Shown here piece after piece: positions 53,774 to 61,805 of a stretch of DNA of 64,000 nucleotides. A program made the translations under genes and the position numbers. This stretch comes from Cupriavidus basilensis. GTDB lineage: Bacteria > Pseudomonadota > Gammaproteobacteria > Burkholderiales > Burkholderiaceae. Every line of letters starts with the position of its first letter. The first letter of the stretch is position 1. Below the pieces are notes generated by a model, which made no database searches, had not been told where the DNA came from, and saw only the letters and a program-made list of their open reading frames with translations. The stretch is taken from NCBI RefSeq assembly GCF_000876015.1, contig NZ_BBQM01000029.1, forward strand, positions 62,001 to 126,000. The letters run 5' to 3'.

Positions 53774-54760
53774 ATGTCTGATTTTCCGAAGTTTGTCCAG
53801 ATCAACGAGGAGGGGCCCCGCGAGGGTTTTCAGATCGAGAAGGGAAACATCCCGACCGAGCGAAAGATCGCGCTGATCGACGCACTGTCCGAGACCGGGC
53901 TGAAGCAGATCCAGACGGTGTCCTTCGTCAACCCGCGGCGCGTGCCCGGCATGGCGGACGCGGAGGCCGTGGTCCGAGGGTTCCGGCGCAAGGAAGGCGT
54001 GCGCTACACGGCGCTCTGGCTGAACGACAAGGGATTCCAGCGTGCGCTGGCGAGCGGGCGGCTGGACTTCCGCGGCTCGATCTCCACCACCGCTTCCGCC
54101 CAGTTCCTGGCCCGCAATCAGCAGCGCACGCAGGAAGAGAACCTGGCCGCGCAGCGCGCCATGATGGCCTTGTTCAAGGCCAGCGGCGTGAACGTGGACC
54201 GCGGCAGCGTGATGGCCGCCTTCGGCTGCAACTACCAGGGCGAGGTCCCCGTCGACGCGGTGCTGCGGCAGGTCGACGCGATCATGGACATCGGCCGGGA
54301 GCATGGTTGCGACATCGGCGAGGTCTCGCTGGCCGACACCATGGGGTGGGCGACGCCCGAAGCCATCAAGCGCGTCGTCGGCGCGGTCAGGGAGCGCTAC
54401 CCGGCGCTGCGCGTCGGGCTGCATCTGCATGACACGCGCGGCATGGGAATCGCCAATGCCTACGCCGGGCTGCAGATGGGGGTCGACCTGTTCGACGCCA
54501 CCATCGCCGGCCTGGGCGGCTGCCCGTTCGCGGCAAACCAGGGCGCCGCGGGCAACGTGTGCACGGAGGATCTTGCCTTCATGCTGGCCGAGATGGGCAT
54601 CGAGACCGGGCTCGATCTCGACGCGCTGATCGCCGCGGCGGAGCTGGCCGAGGACATCGTCGGGCATCCGCTGCCGGGCAGCCTGAAAGTCGCCGGGAGT
54701 CTCGACGTGCTGCGCCGCCGCGTCGCCGCACGCGCGGAAAACGCGACGGGGGCGGCATGA
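53774..54760 (+). CDS. HMG-CoA lyase-like (DRE-TIM metallolyase)
   Basis: 328-residue enzyme of the hydroxymethylglutaryl-CoA lyase group. EEGPREGFQIEKG replaces the usual GPRDGLQNE entry motif (RE for RD). HLHDTRGMGIANAY supplies the metal-binding His pair, and GLGGCPFAANQGAAGNVCTED carries the active-site Cys. It cleaves 3-hydroxy-3-methyl-acyl-CoA substrates to acetyl-CoA and an oxo acid. The changed RE/RD pair hints at a different substrate. It overlaps the following aldolase gene by four bases. Confidence 0.85.
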   Translation: MSDFPKFVQINEEGPREGFQIEKGNIPTERKIALIDALSETGLKQIQTVSFVNPRRVPGMADAEAVVRGFRRKEGVRYTALWLNDKGFQRALASGRLDFRGSISTTASAQFLARNQQRTQEENLAAQRAMMALFKASGVNVDRGSVMAAFGCNYQGEVPVDAVLRQVDAIMDIGREHGCDIGEVSLADTMGWATPEAIKRVVGAVRERYPALRVGLHLHDTRGMGIANAYAGLQMGVDLFDATIAGLGGCPFAANQGAAGNVCTEDLAFMLAEMGIETGLDLDALIAAAELAEDIVGHPLPGSLKVAGSLDVLRRRVAARAENATGAA

Positions 54761-55584
54761 GCGCGCCGGCGGAGGACTTCCAGCGGGCGCCGGTGAATGC
54801 GTTCAAGCGCCGCCTGCGTGCGGGCGAAACGCTGATCGGCATCTGGGCGGGCCTGGCGAGCCCGTACTCGGTCGAGATCTGCGCGGCGTCGGGCATGGAC
54901 TGGGTACTCATCGACGGCGAGCATGCCCCCAACGACGTGCGCAGCATTCTCGGGCAGTTGCAGGCCGTCGCATCCCATCGCGCCGCGCCGGTGGTGCGCC
55001 CGCCCAGCGGCGAGGCCTGGATGATCAAGCAGTACCTCGACATCGGCGCCCAGACGCTGCTGGTTCCGATGGTGGACACGGCGCAGCAGGCCCGGGCGCT
55101 GGTCGCGGCAACGCGCTATCCGCCGCTTGGCGTGCGCGGCGTGGGCGCGGCCCTGGCGCGCGCCTCCTGGTTCGGCCGCCGCGGCGACTACATCGCAAGT
55201 GCCGACGAGCAGATCTGCCTGCTGGTGCAGGTCGAGACCTCGACCGCCCTCGAACACCTGGTGGATATCGCACGGACCGACGGCGTCGACGGCGTCTTCA
55301 TCGGCCCGGCCGATCTGGCGGCCTCGCTCGGCCATCCCGGCAACCCGTCGCACCCCGCCGTGCAACAGGCGATCGAAGGCGCCATCGCCAGCATCGCCGC
55401 CGCCGGCAAGGCGCCCGGCATTCTGACCAGCGATCCCGCGCTGGCGCGCCGGTATCTGGAACTGGGCGCCCGCTTTGTCGCCGTGGGCACCGACGTCACG
55501 CTCTTGGCGCGCGGCATCGACAGTCTGGCCGGCCACTTCGGCCGTGGAAGAGGAGGAGAGCACAACCCGCAAGGCACGTACTGA
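54757..55584 (+). CDS. HpcH/HpaI-family class II pyruvate aldolase
   Basis: 275-residue TIM barrel. NAFKRRLRAGETLIGIWAGL, DWVLIDGEHAPNDVR, VRPPSGEAW, VQVETSTALEHL and VFIGPADLAASLG are the HpaI-type metal and substrate segments. It would split a 2-oxo-4-hydroxy acid into pyruvate and an aldehyde or oxo acid. CitE-like citramalyl-CoA lyases belong to the same superfamily but have different motifs. A poorly conserved tail rich in Gly/Arg/His (GRGRGGEHNPQGTY) ends the protein. Confidence 0.9.
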   Translation: MSAPAEDFQRAPVNAFKRRLRAGETLIGIWAGLASPYSVEICAASGMDWVLIDGEHAPNDVRSILGQLQAVASHRAAPVVRPPSGEAWMIKQYLDIGAQTLLVPMVDTAQQARALVAATRYPPLGVRGVGAALARASWFGRRGDYIASADEQICLLVQVETSTALEHLVDIARTDGVDGVFIGPADLAASLGHPGNPSHPAVQQAIEGAIASIAAAGKAPGILTSDPALARRYLELGARFVAVGTDVTLLARGIDSLAGHFGRGRGGEHNPQGTY

Positions 55585-55646
55585 TTTTCTGGTCCATCCC
55601 GCGCCTGTCCGCTCGGCAGACCAACGAGGCACCAAAGGAGACATAA

Positions 55647-56624
55647 ATGAAATACAAAAGACTGGGAGTACTCATCGCAGCCACCGCGCTTGGCGCCGCC
55701 GTCTGGTCGCAGGCGGCCATCGCGTCGGGCGCGTATCCGGACAAGCCCGTGCGGCTGATCATTCCGTTCGCGCCCGCCGGCACCACCGACGTGCTCGGGC
55801 GCATCCTGGCCAAGAAGCTGACGGAGGCCAGCGGCCAGCCGTTCGTCGTCGACAACCGTCCGGGCGCCGGGGGCAACATCGGCATGGACGCCGTGGCCAA
55901 GGCCGATCCCGATGGCTACACGCTCGGCATGATCATCACGTCGCACGCGATCAACGTCAGCATGCCGCCCAAGCCGTCCTACGACGTCCTGAAGGACCTG
56001 TCGATGGTCTCGGTGCTGACGCTCTCGAACAACGTGCTGGTGGTGGGGCCGAACGTTCCGGCGCATTCCGTCAAGGAGCTGCTGGCGCTCGGGCGCTCGG
56101 GCGCGCTGCAACTGAGCTATGCGTCGTCGGGCAAGGGCACGACGCCGCATCTGTCGGGCGAGCTGCTGGGGCAGATGAGCGGCGTGAAGATGACGCATAT
56201 CCCGTACCGCGGCGCGGGGCCGGCGATGGTGGACGTCATGGCCGGCGTGGTGCCCATGATGTTCGACGCCATCACGACGGGCGAGCCGCAGATCCGCTCG
56301 GGCAAGGTCCGCGCCCTGGCGGTCACGGGCAAGGCGCGCTCGCCGCTGTTGAAGGACGTTCCCACGATGGAGGAGGCAGGCCTGCCGGGATATGTGGTCG
56401 ACGGATGGCTGGGCCTGGCCGCGCCGGCCAGGATGCCGGCCGAGAGAATGAAATGGCTCAGCGAGCAGGTGACCCGGATCATGGCCTCCCCCGAAATGAA
56501 GGAGTGGGTGGAGAAGCAGGGAATGATCGTGGCCAATTATTCGCCGGAGAAATCGGCGAAGTTCCTGTCCGATCAGGTCTCCCAGTGGGCCAGGGTCGTG
56601 GCCAAGAGCGAGGTACAGAAATGA
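55647..56624 (+). CDS. Bug/TctC-family periplasmic receptor
   Basis: 325-residue receptor. A signal peptide of about 28 residues (KRLGVLIAATALGAAVWSQA) ends in AIASGAYPD. VRLIIPFAPAGTTDVLGRIL, VDNRPGAGGNIGMD and the Bug C-terminal fold follow. AAGGAGAC precedes the ATG. It lies inside the CoA-dependent cluster and overlaps the MmgE/PrpD gene, so it very likely binds the substrate of this pathway, presumably a di- or tricarboxylate. No TctAB genes are nearby. Confidence 0.93.
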   Translation: MKYKRLGVLIAATALGAAVWSQAAIASGAYPDKPVRLIIPFAPAGTTDVLGRILAKKLTEASGQPFVVDNRPGAGGNIGMDAVAKADPDGYTLGMIITSHAINVSMPPKPSYDVLKDLSMVSVLTLSNNVLVVGPNVPAHSVKELLALGRSGALQLSYASSGKGTTPHLSGELLGQMSGVKMTHIPYRGAGPAMVDVMAGVVPMMFDAITTGEPQIRSGKVRALAVTGKARSPLLKDVPTMEEAGLPGYVVDGWLGLAAPARMPAERMKWLSEQVTRIMASPEMKEWVEKQGMIVANYSPEKSAKFLSDQVSQWARVVAKSEVQK

Positions 56625-58000
56625 GCACGTCCACCACCGACGACACGCTGATCCCGGGGCTGGGCGAATCCGTGGCCGGCTTCGCCACCCGCACGTTCTC
56701 GCCCGCCGTCCGGGAGAAGGCCAAGGCCTGCCTGCTGGACGCCCTGGGCCTGGCGCAGATCGCCCGCGACGAGGCCACCACGCTGGCCATGCGCGACGCG
56801 ACCACGGCGCTCCCGCCGGACGCGGCCAGCCCCAGGCTCTGGCCGTACGGCATCCGCGCGGTGCTGTCCGAAGCGGTCACGGCCAACGCCGTCGCCGTGC
56901 ACGCGCACTTCCACGACGATTCCGATCCGCACTCGTGGTGCCATCCGGGTTCCCTGATCACGCCTGTCGCGGTCGGCGTGGCCGAGGCGACCGGGGCCAG
57001 CGTGGAGCGCGCGGTGCGCGGCCTGATTGCCGGCTACACGGTGCTGAACTGGCTGGGCGACCACGAGCATGTCGCGCATGCCCTGATCCAGCGTGGCGTG
57101 CGCACCAGCCCGGCCCTCGGCACCATCGGCGCCGCGGCGGCGGCCAGTGTCGTCCTGGGCCTGAGCGCGGCCCGCACTGCGAATGCGCTGGCGATCGCGG
57201 CCAGTATCACGGGCGGCACGCTGGCGCCGCTGCGCTGCGGCTCCGACGAATGGCGCGCGCAAAACGCGCAGGCCGCGCGCGGCGGGCTGCTGGCGGCCCA
57301 GCTGGCGCAGCGCGACGTCGTCGGCGCGCGCACCGCGCTGGCCGGGCCCAAGGGATTGCTGCAGGCCCTGGCGGGACTCGATGCCGTTCCGCCGGGCTGG
57401 ACGCTGCCGCTGCGCGACGACGCCATGCTCGACATCTATGCCAAGCCCTGGGCCACGCTGGGCGACAACATGGCGGCGGTCCGCGCGGCCAGGCTGATGC
57501 ATGACGAGGGCATCGACACCAGCCGGATAACGCGCATCGAGATCCGCATCTGGCGCGCCTATGCGGAGTACCCCGGCACCCAGTACAAGGGGCCGTTCGA
57601 CCTGCCCGTCCAGGCACTTGCCAGCACGGCGTTCGCAACCGCCGCGATGCTGGTGCTGGGCGATCTCGAATACGACGTTTCGCTGCATCGGCGTCATGAC
57701 CCGGCGCTGCTGGCGCTGGTCGGAAAGACCCAAATCGTTCCCAGTGACGAGGGCACCAAGCTCGATGCCGTCCTGACGGTCCACTTCGAGGACGGCACCT
57801 CCCGCGTATGCCACGCGGCCGATGCTCCCAGGACCTGGCTCTATCACGACGCCGCCACGTCCACGCGGATCTTCGGGCAGCGGCTGGCCCGCTGCGGCCG
57901 GCAGCCGGGCACGGGCGAGGCAATCGGCGCCACCCTGTTCAGCGACGCGGCGGACGCGATGCCGATGGCTCAACTGCTCGACCGGATCATTCCGGCGTGA
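56621..58000 (+). CDS. MmgE/PrpD-family protein
   Basis: 459-residue protein of the 2-methylcitrate dehydratase/aconitate decarboxylase-like superfamily. N-terminal segments GESVAGFATRTFSPAVREKA and VTANAVAVHAHFHDD and GSLITPVAVGVAEATGAS are typical; HFHDDSD replaces the family HxxDxDD-type motif. The C-terminal domain follows from about 270. Reactions known in the family dehydrate or decarboxylate tricarboxylates. Co-translation with the Bug receptor suggests it acts early on the imported acid. Confidence 0.85.
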   Translation: MSTSTTDDTLIPGLGESVAGFATRTFSPAVREKAKACLLDALGLAQIARDEATTLAMRDATTALPPDAASPRLWPYGIRAVLSEAVTANAVAVHAHFHDDSDPHSWCHPGSLITPVAVGVAEATGASVERAVRGLIAGYTVLNWLGDHEHVAHALIQRGVRTSPALGTIGAAAAASVVLGLSAARTANALAIAASITGGTLAPLRCGSDEWRAQNAQAARGGLLAAQLAQRDVVGARTALAGPKGLLQALAGLDAVPPGWTLPLRDDAMLDIYAKPWATLGDNMAAVRAARLMHDEGIDTSRITRIEIRIWRAYAEYPGTQYKGPFDLPVQALASTAFATAAMLVLGDLEYDVSLHRRHDPALLALVGKTQIVPSDEGTKLDAVLTVHFEDGTSRVCHAADAPRTWLYHDAATSTRIFGQRLARCGRQPGTGEAIGATLFSDAADAMPMAQLLDRIIPA

Positions 58001-58057
58001 ACGGCGTGAACGCCGCTCGCCATGTTTCCCCCCATCCTTCCGTTTGAGGAAATTCCC

Positions 58058-59272
58058 GTGAATTCAACACCCAGCACCGAAAACGTATTCAAGCTTCCCG
58101 ACGACGTGCAGGAGTTCTGCAACGTCGCGGCGCGCATCGTCCGCGAGGAACTGCTCCCGCTCGAGCAGCAATACCTGGCAAGCTCCGAACATGCCTATGG
58201 CGTCAAGGAAACCATCAACCTCAAGAACGTGTTTGGCCCCGACGTGGTCGAGCGCCTGACGCGGATCTCGAAGGAAACCGGGCTGTGGAACCTGATGGTG
58301 CCGGAGGAGCACGGCGGATCGGGGCTTTCCATGCTTGCGCAGATCGCCATCCTGGAGCAGTTCAACTACACGCCGGTGCCGTTTCCGTTCGCCAACGTCC
58401 CGAACATTCTTTACCAGTGCCGCGGGGAGCAGGTGGAGCGGTTCCTCGAGCCGGTCGTGCGCGGCGAGATGACCACGTCGTTCGCGCAGACGGAGCCGAA
58501 CGCCGGTTCGGACCCCGGCGGCATGATGCAGACGCGCGCGGTGCGCGACGGCGGCGGCGACTGGATCATCAACGGCACCAAGATGTGGATTTCGATGGCG
58601 GCCGAGTCCGACATCATCATGGTCCAGGCGGTCACCGATTCCGAAAAGCGCCAGCGCGGCGGCATCACCATGTTCCTGGTGGAGCGCGACAACCCCGGCG
58701 TGCACATCGAGGCATGCGGCATCCGCACGTGGCTCGGGCCGAAGCCGTCGCAATACGTGGTGCATTTCGACAATTGCCGGGTGAGCGGCGCGAACGTCCT
58801 CGGCGACGTGGGCGCGGGCTTCTCCCTCGGCCAGAAATGGCTGACCATCCACGACCGCCTGCTGCGCGGCCCGTATGCGCTCGGCAAGATGCAGCGCGCG
58901 CTGGACATGTCGGTGGACTGGGCGAAGCAGCGGGTGACATTCGGCAAGCCCATTGCCGAGCGCCAGGCCATCCAGTGGAAACTGGTCGACATGTCGATCG
59001 ATATCGAAGCCCTGCGTTCGCTCACCTACTCGGTGGCCGCGCGCGCCGACGCCGGCGAGGACGTGCGGACCGAGGCGGCGATGGTCAAGCTGGTCTCGAC
59101 GGAGTGGGGCGCGCGCTGCGTCAACGAGGCCATCCAGGTGCATGGCGCGATGGGCGAGGCCCTGGAACTGCCGCTGACGCTGTTCTACCGCTACCTGCGC
59201 CACGCGCAGATCGGCGGCGGCACCAGCGAGATCCAGCGCGTGCTGATCGCGCGCAAGCTGCTCAAGGGCTGA
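58058..59272 (+). CDS. Acyl-CoA dehydrogenase
   Basis: 404-residue FAD enzyme. FAD/substrate segments are SFAQTEPNAGSDPGGMMQTRA, WISMAAESDIIMVQ and the C-terminal HGAMGEALELPLTLFYRYLR. The usual catalytic Glu of the MCAD type (QIYEGTS) is Gly387 here (QIGGGTSEI). The alternative base position used by the isovaleryl and long-chain type has Asp266 (IHDRLLRGPYALG). GTG at 58058 was chosen since GAGGAA lies 7 bases upstream; an ATG at 58022 has none. It would desaturate the CoA ester formed in this cluster. Confidence 0.88.
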   Translation: MNSTPSTENVFKLPDDVQEFCNVAARIVREELLPLEQQYLASSEHAYGVKETINLKNVFGPDVVERLTRISKETGLWNLMVPEEHGGSGLSMLAQIAILEQFNYTPVPFPFANVPNILYQCRGEQVERFLEPVVRGEMTTSFAQTEPNAGSDPGGMMQTRAVRDGGGDWIINGTKMWISMAAESDIIMVQAVTDSEKRQRGGITMFLVERDNPGVHIEACGIRTWLGPKPSQYVVHFDNCRVSGANVLGDVGAGFSLGQKWLTIHDRLLRGPYALGKMQRALDMSVDWAKQRVTFGKPIAERQAIQWKLVDMSIDIEALRSLTYSVAARADAGEDVRTEAAMVKLVSTEWGARCVNEAIQVHGAMGEALELPLTLFYRYLRHAQIGGGTSEIQRVLIARKLLKG

Positions 59273-59373
59273 CGCGCCTGCCGCGCCCTCGTGTCCGTGG
59301 CGGGCGCGGCCTCCGCCGGCCGGCGGGGCGCATCGGTTCCTCGGCCCTCCTGGACTGCTCGCTTCACGCTTGC

Positions 59374-59418
59374 AATGCAACTATGTTGCATTTATGATTG
59401 CCGTGCAACTGAGTTGCA
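59374..59418. promoter_or_regulatory. Two Zur-box-like palindromes before the CobW-family gene
   Basis: AATGCAACTATGTTGCATT (59374-59392, 8-base arms) and TGCAACTGAGTTGCA (59404-59418, 6-base arms) share the TGCAAC-N3-GTTGCA core, with centres 28 bp apart. COG0523 GTPases are commonly under Zur control, so these are probable Zur sites. Confidence 0.6.
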
Positions 59419-59558
59419 AGAGAGCGTGGCTGGCGACGCGGTGGCGGCGGACCCGGAATCCGGTGCGCGGACGCGGCTTGCCGGTCCGCAGGGAGGCGCC
59501 GCACGGCGGCGGCCACGCAGCATCGACCCCGTCCGAAAGGCACCAGCAGGCACAGCCC

Positions 59559-60755
59559 ATGAATACGACCCCCCGCCTTCCCGTCACCGTCCTGTCCGGT
59601 TTTCTCGGCGCGGGCAAGACGACCTTGCTCAATCACATCCTGAACAACCGGGAAGGCCGCCGCGTGGCCGTCATCGTCAACGACATGTCGGAGGTCAACA
59701 TCGACGCGGCGCTGGTGCGCGATGGCGGCGCCGAGCTGTCACGCACCGACGAGAAGCTGGTCGAGATGAGCAACGGTTGCATCTGCTGCACGCTGCGCGA
59801 AGACCTGCTGCTGGAAGTCGGCCGCCTGGCGAGGGAAGGGAAGTTCGACCAGCTGGTGATCGAGTCCACGGGGATTTCCGAGCCGCTTCCGGTGGCCGAG
59901 ACCTTCACCTTCACCGGCGAGGACGGGCGCAGTCTGTCGGACGTGGCGCGGCTGGACACCATGATCACGGTGGTCGATGCCTACAACTTCCTCAAGGACT
60001 ACGGTTCGCGCGACAGCCTGCAGTCGCGCGGCGAATCGCTTGGCGAGGAGGACCGCCGCACCGTGGTGGACCTGCTGATCGAGCAGGTGGAGTTCTGCGA
60101 CGTGATCCTGCTCAACAAGGTCGACCTCGTCACGGACGCGCAGCGGGGCCGGCTGATGGCGATCCTGCAGCGCCTCAATCCCCGCGCCAGGATCGAGGTT
60201 TCGGAGTTCGGCAAGATCGCGCTCGACAAGGTGCTCGGGACCGGCCTCTTCGATTTCGAGGCCGCCTCCAGGGCGCCGGGCTGGCTCAAGGAACTGCGCG
60301 GGGAGCATACGCCCGAGACCACCGAATTCGGCATCGCCAACTTCGTCTACCGCGCGCGCCGCCCGTTCCATCCCGCGCGCTTCTTCGCCCTGATCGGCAG
60401 CGAATGGCCCGGCGTGATCCGCTCCAAGGGATTCTTCTGGCTGGCCAGCAGGCCGCTTCATGCGGGTTCGTGGTCGCAGGCGGGCGGCGTCTGGCGCCAC
60501 GGGCAGGCGGGATACTGGTGGGCCGCGGTGCCGCCCGAGCACTGGCCGGCGGACCCCGAAGCCGTGGCGGCGATCCGCCGGAACTGGGACGAGCGCGTCG
60601 GCGACGCGCGCCAGGAACTGGTGCTGATCGGCATCGGCATGGCCGAGGCGGAGCTGCGGCGCCGCCTCGACGACTGCCTGCTGCGCGACGCCGAGATGGC
60701 CGAGGGGCCGCCGGCCTGGCTCGGATACGACGACCCGTTTCCCGCCTGGGAATGA
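59559..60755 (+). CDS. CobW/COG0523-family metal-handling GTPase (ZigA-like)
   Basis: 398-residue G3E GTPase. GFLGAGKTT (P-loop, near 13-21), the metal-binding GCICC (near 72-76), STGISEPLPVAE and NKVD (near 188) are complete, and a CobW_C domain runs from about 260. Length and motifs match the zinc-starvation type that supplies zinc to client enzymes. The ATG at 59559 has a weak ribosome binding site (AGCAGG). The two palindromes lie about 140 bp upstream. It is in the direction of the CoA cluster but with its own promoter. Confidence 0.88.
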   Translation: MNTTPRLPVTVLSGFLGAGKTTLLNHILNNREGRRVAVIVNDMSEVNIDAALVRDGGAELSRTDEKLVEMSNGCICCTLREDLLLEVGRLAREGKFDQLVIESTGISEPLPVAETFTFTGEDGRSLSDVARLDTMITVVDAYNFLKDYGSRDSLQSRGESLGEEDRRTVVDLLIEQVEFCDVILLNKVDLVTDAQRGRLMAILQRLNPRARIEVSEFGKIALDKVLGTGLFDFEAASRAPGWLKELRGEHTPETTEFGIANFVYRARRPFHPARFFALIGSEWPGVIRSKGFFWLASRPLHAGSWSQAGGVWRHGQAGYWWAAVPPEHWPADPEAVAAIRRNWDERVGDARQELVLIGIGMAEAELRRRLDDCLLRDAEMAEGPPAWLGYDDPFPAWE

Positions 60756-60788
60756 TGCCGGCGGCGCCAGCCCCGCGTGGCCGGCCAG

Positions 60789-61358
60789 TCAGATCACCTG
60801 CTGGCGGATCAGCCGCGCGCGGCAGTGGATGCAGGCGTCGCGCACCATGAAGTTCACCAGCGTCGGCGACACGCCCAGCACCGCGGCGATCTCCTTTTGC
60901 GTCATGCCCTGCAGCCGGCACATCTCGAATGCCTGCTGGGTGCGCTCTGGCAGTTCGGCCAGCGCGCCCGACAGCGCGCACAGCGCCTGGCGGTCCATCG
61001 CGATCGTCTCCGGCAGCGTGGCGGGCGAGGGCGCGTGGATGCCGTCTTCCTCGGGCGCCATCCATTTCTGCTCCAGGCTCTGGCGCCGGTAGGCGTCGAT
61101 GGCGAGGTTGCGCACCATCTGGAACAGGTAGCTGAGCTTGGCGCGGATGGCGGGCGTGTCGCCGTCCATGCCGCGCAGCCGCAGGAACGTGTCCTGCACC
61201 ACGTCCTCGGCCTGGTGGCGCGAGCCGACGATGCGCGCGGCGGCGCCCACCAGCGCTGCGCGATGTTCCAGGAACAGGCCCAGCAGGTCGCTGCCAGTGT
61301 CCCAGCCCAGCGGGGCGAGATCGGCGAGATTGGCGCGCAGGTCGGAAGCGTGGTTCAC
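60789..61358 (-). CDS. FecI-type ECF sigma factor (iron-starvation type)
   Basis: 189-residue ECF sigma factor. Region 2: GLFLEHRAALVGAAARIVGS, then EDVVQDTFLRLRG; region 4: LPERTQQAFEMCRLQGMTQK, EIAAVLGVSPTLVNFMVRDA. It starts with GTG behind AGGAG. No fecR or receptor gene is adjacent; sigma factors of the PvdS/OrbS type that drive siderophore synthesis also lack one. A Fur-box-like sequence (AATGAGAATGCGAATGGTT, 61406-61424) lies upstream. The neighbouring phosphopantetheinyl transferase fits a siderophore locus. Confidence 0.88.
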   Translation of the reverse strand: MNHASDLRANLADLAPLGWDTGSDLLGLFLEHRAALVGAAARIVGSRHQAEDVVQDTFLRLRGMDGDTPAIRAKLSYLFQMVRNLAIDAYRRQSLEQKWMAPEEDGIHAPSPATLPETIAMDRQALCALSGALAELPERTQQAFEMCRLQGMTQKEIAAVLGVSPTLVNFMVRDACIHCRARLIRQQVI

Positions 61359-61405
61359 GGGAAGCTCCTGGAACGTTAGCGTTGGCGGTACGGGCAGGAC
61401 AAGTT

Positions 61406-61424
61406 AATGAGAATGCGAATGGTT
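61406..61424. promoter_or_regulatory. Fur-box-like site upstream of second sigma factor
   Basis: AATGAGAATGCGAATGGTT: the left half AATGAGAAT fits the Fur consensus perfectly, the right half only partly. It lies 48-66 bp upstream of the GTG start. Confidence 0.55.
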
Positions 61425-61560
61425 GTCAATTAAGAAAAAAGTAACGCTGTAGTTAGCATTCCTATATTTTCGTGCTCCAATTTCGTGGTGTGAAAAGCAT
61501 TAAATTCCACGCTGCGATACTCGTCTAGGAGCATTCCTATGACGAAATCGTGTCGCTCCG

Positions 61561-61626
61561 GGGGCGATTCGGCGGCGATTCGGAGGCAATCCCGAGGCAG
61601 TCGCGAGGCAATCCGGCGGCGGTTTC
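61561..61626. repeat. 11-bp tandem repeat, six units
   Basis: Six consecutive 11-base units of the type GAGGCAATCCG / GCGGCGATTCG lie head to tail, about one helical turn each. They are 180-245 bp upstream of the phosphopantetheinyl transferase start. Confidence 0.75.
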
Positions 61627-61694
61627 GTGTCGGCTTCGGCGCGGGCGAAGGCAGTCGGGCAAGCGTCCCTGGTGCGCCTCCGATGCTCATCCGG

Positions 61695-61730
61695 CGCTTG
61701 TCTGGCCGCTTGTCCGGCCGTTTGTCCGGC
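61695..61730. repeat. 12-bp tandem repeat, three units
   Basis: Three units CGCTTGTCTGGC, CGCTTGTCCGGC and CGTTTGTCCGGC in a row, differing by one or two bases, 75-110 bp upstream of the phosphopantetheinyl transferase start. Confidence 0.75.
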
Positions 61731-61805
61731 CGCCTAAATTCGCGCGGGTCCCATCCGTCTTCCCAGTTCCGGGCCCGTTACGCGGCCCCGTCACCCAGGA
61801 GGCCG

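Larger units (their letters stand above)
61359..61805. other. 447-bp intergenic region with tandem repeats
   Basis: Between the divergent sigma-factor and phosphopantetheinyl transferase genes. About 61425-61540 is AT-rich and holds an 11-base direct repeat AGCATTCCTAT (61455-61465 and 61530-61540). Next come six 11-bp units (61561-61626) and three 12-bp units (61695-61730). An in-frame ATG at 61539 with AGGAG upstream would extend the transferase by 89 residues of repeated Arg/Ser/Gly sequence. Confidence 0.65.
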
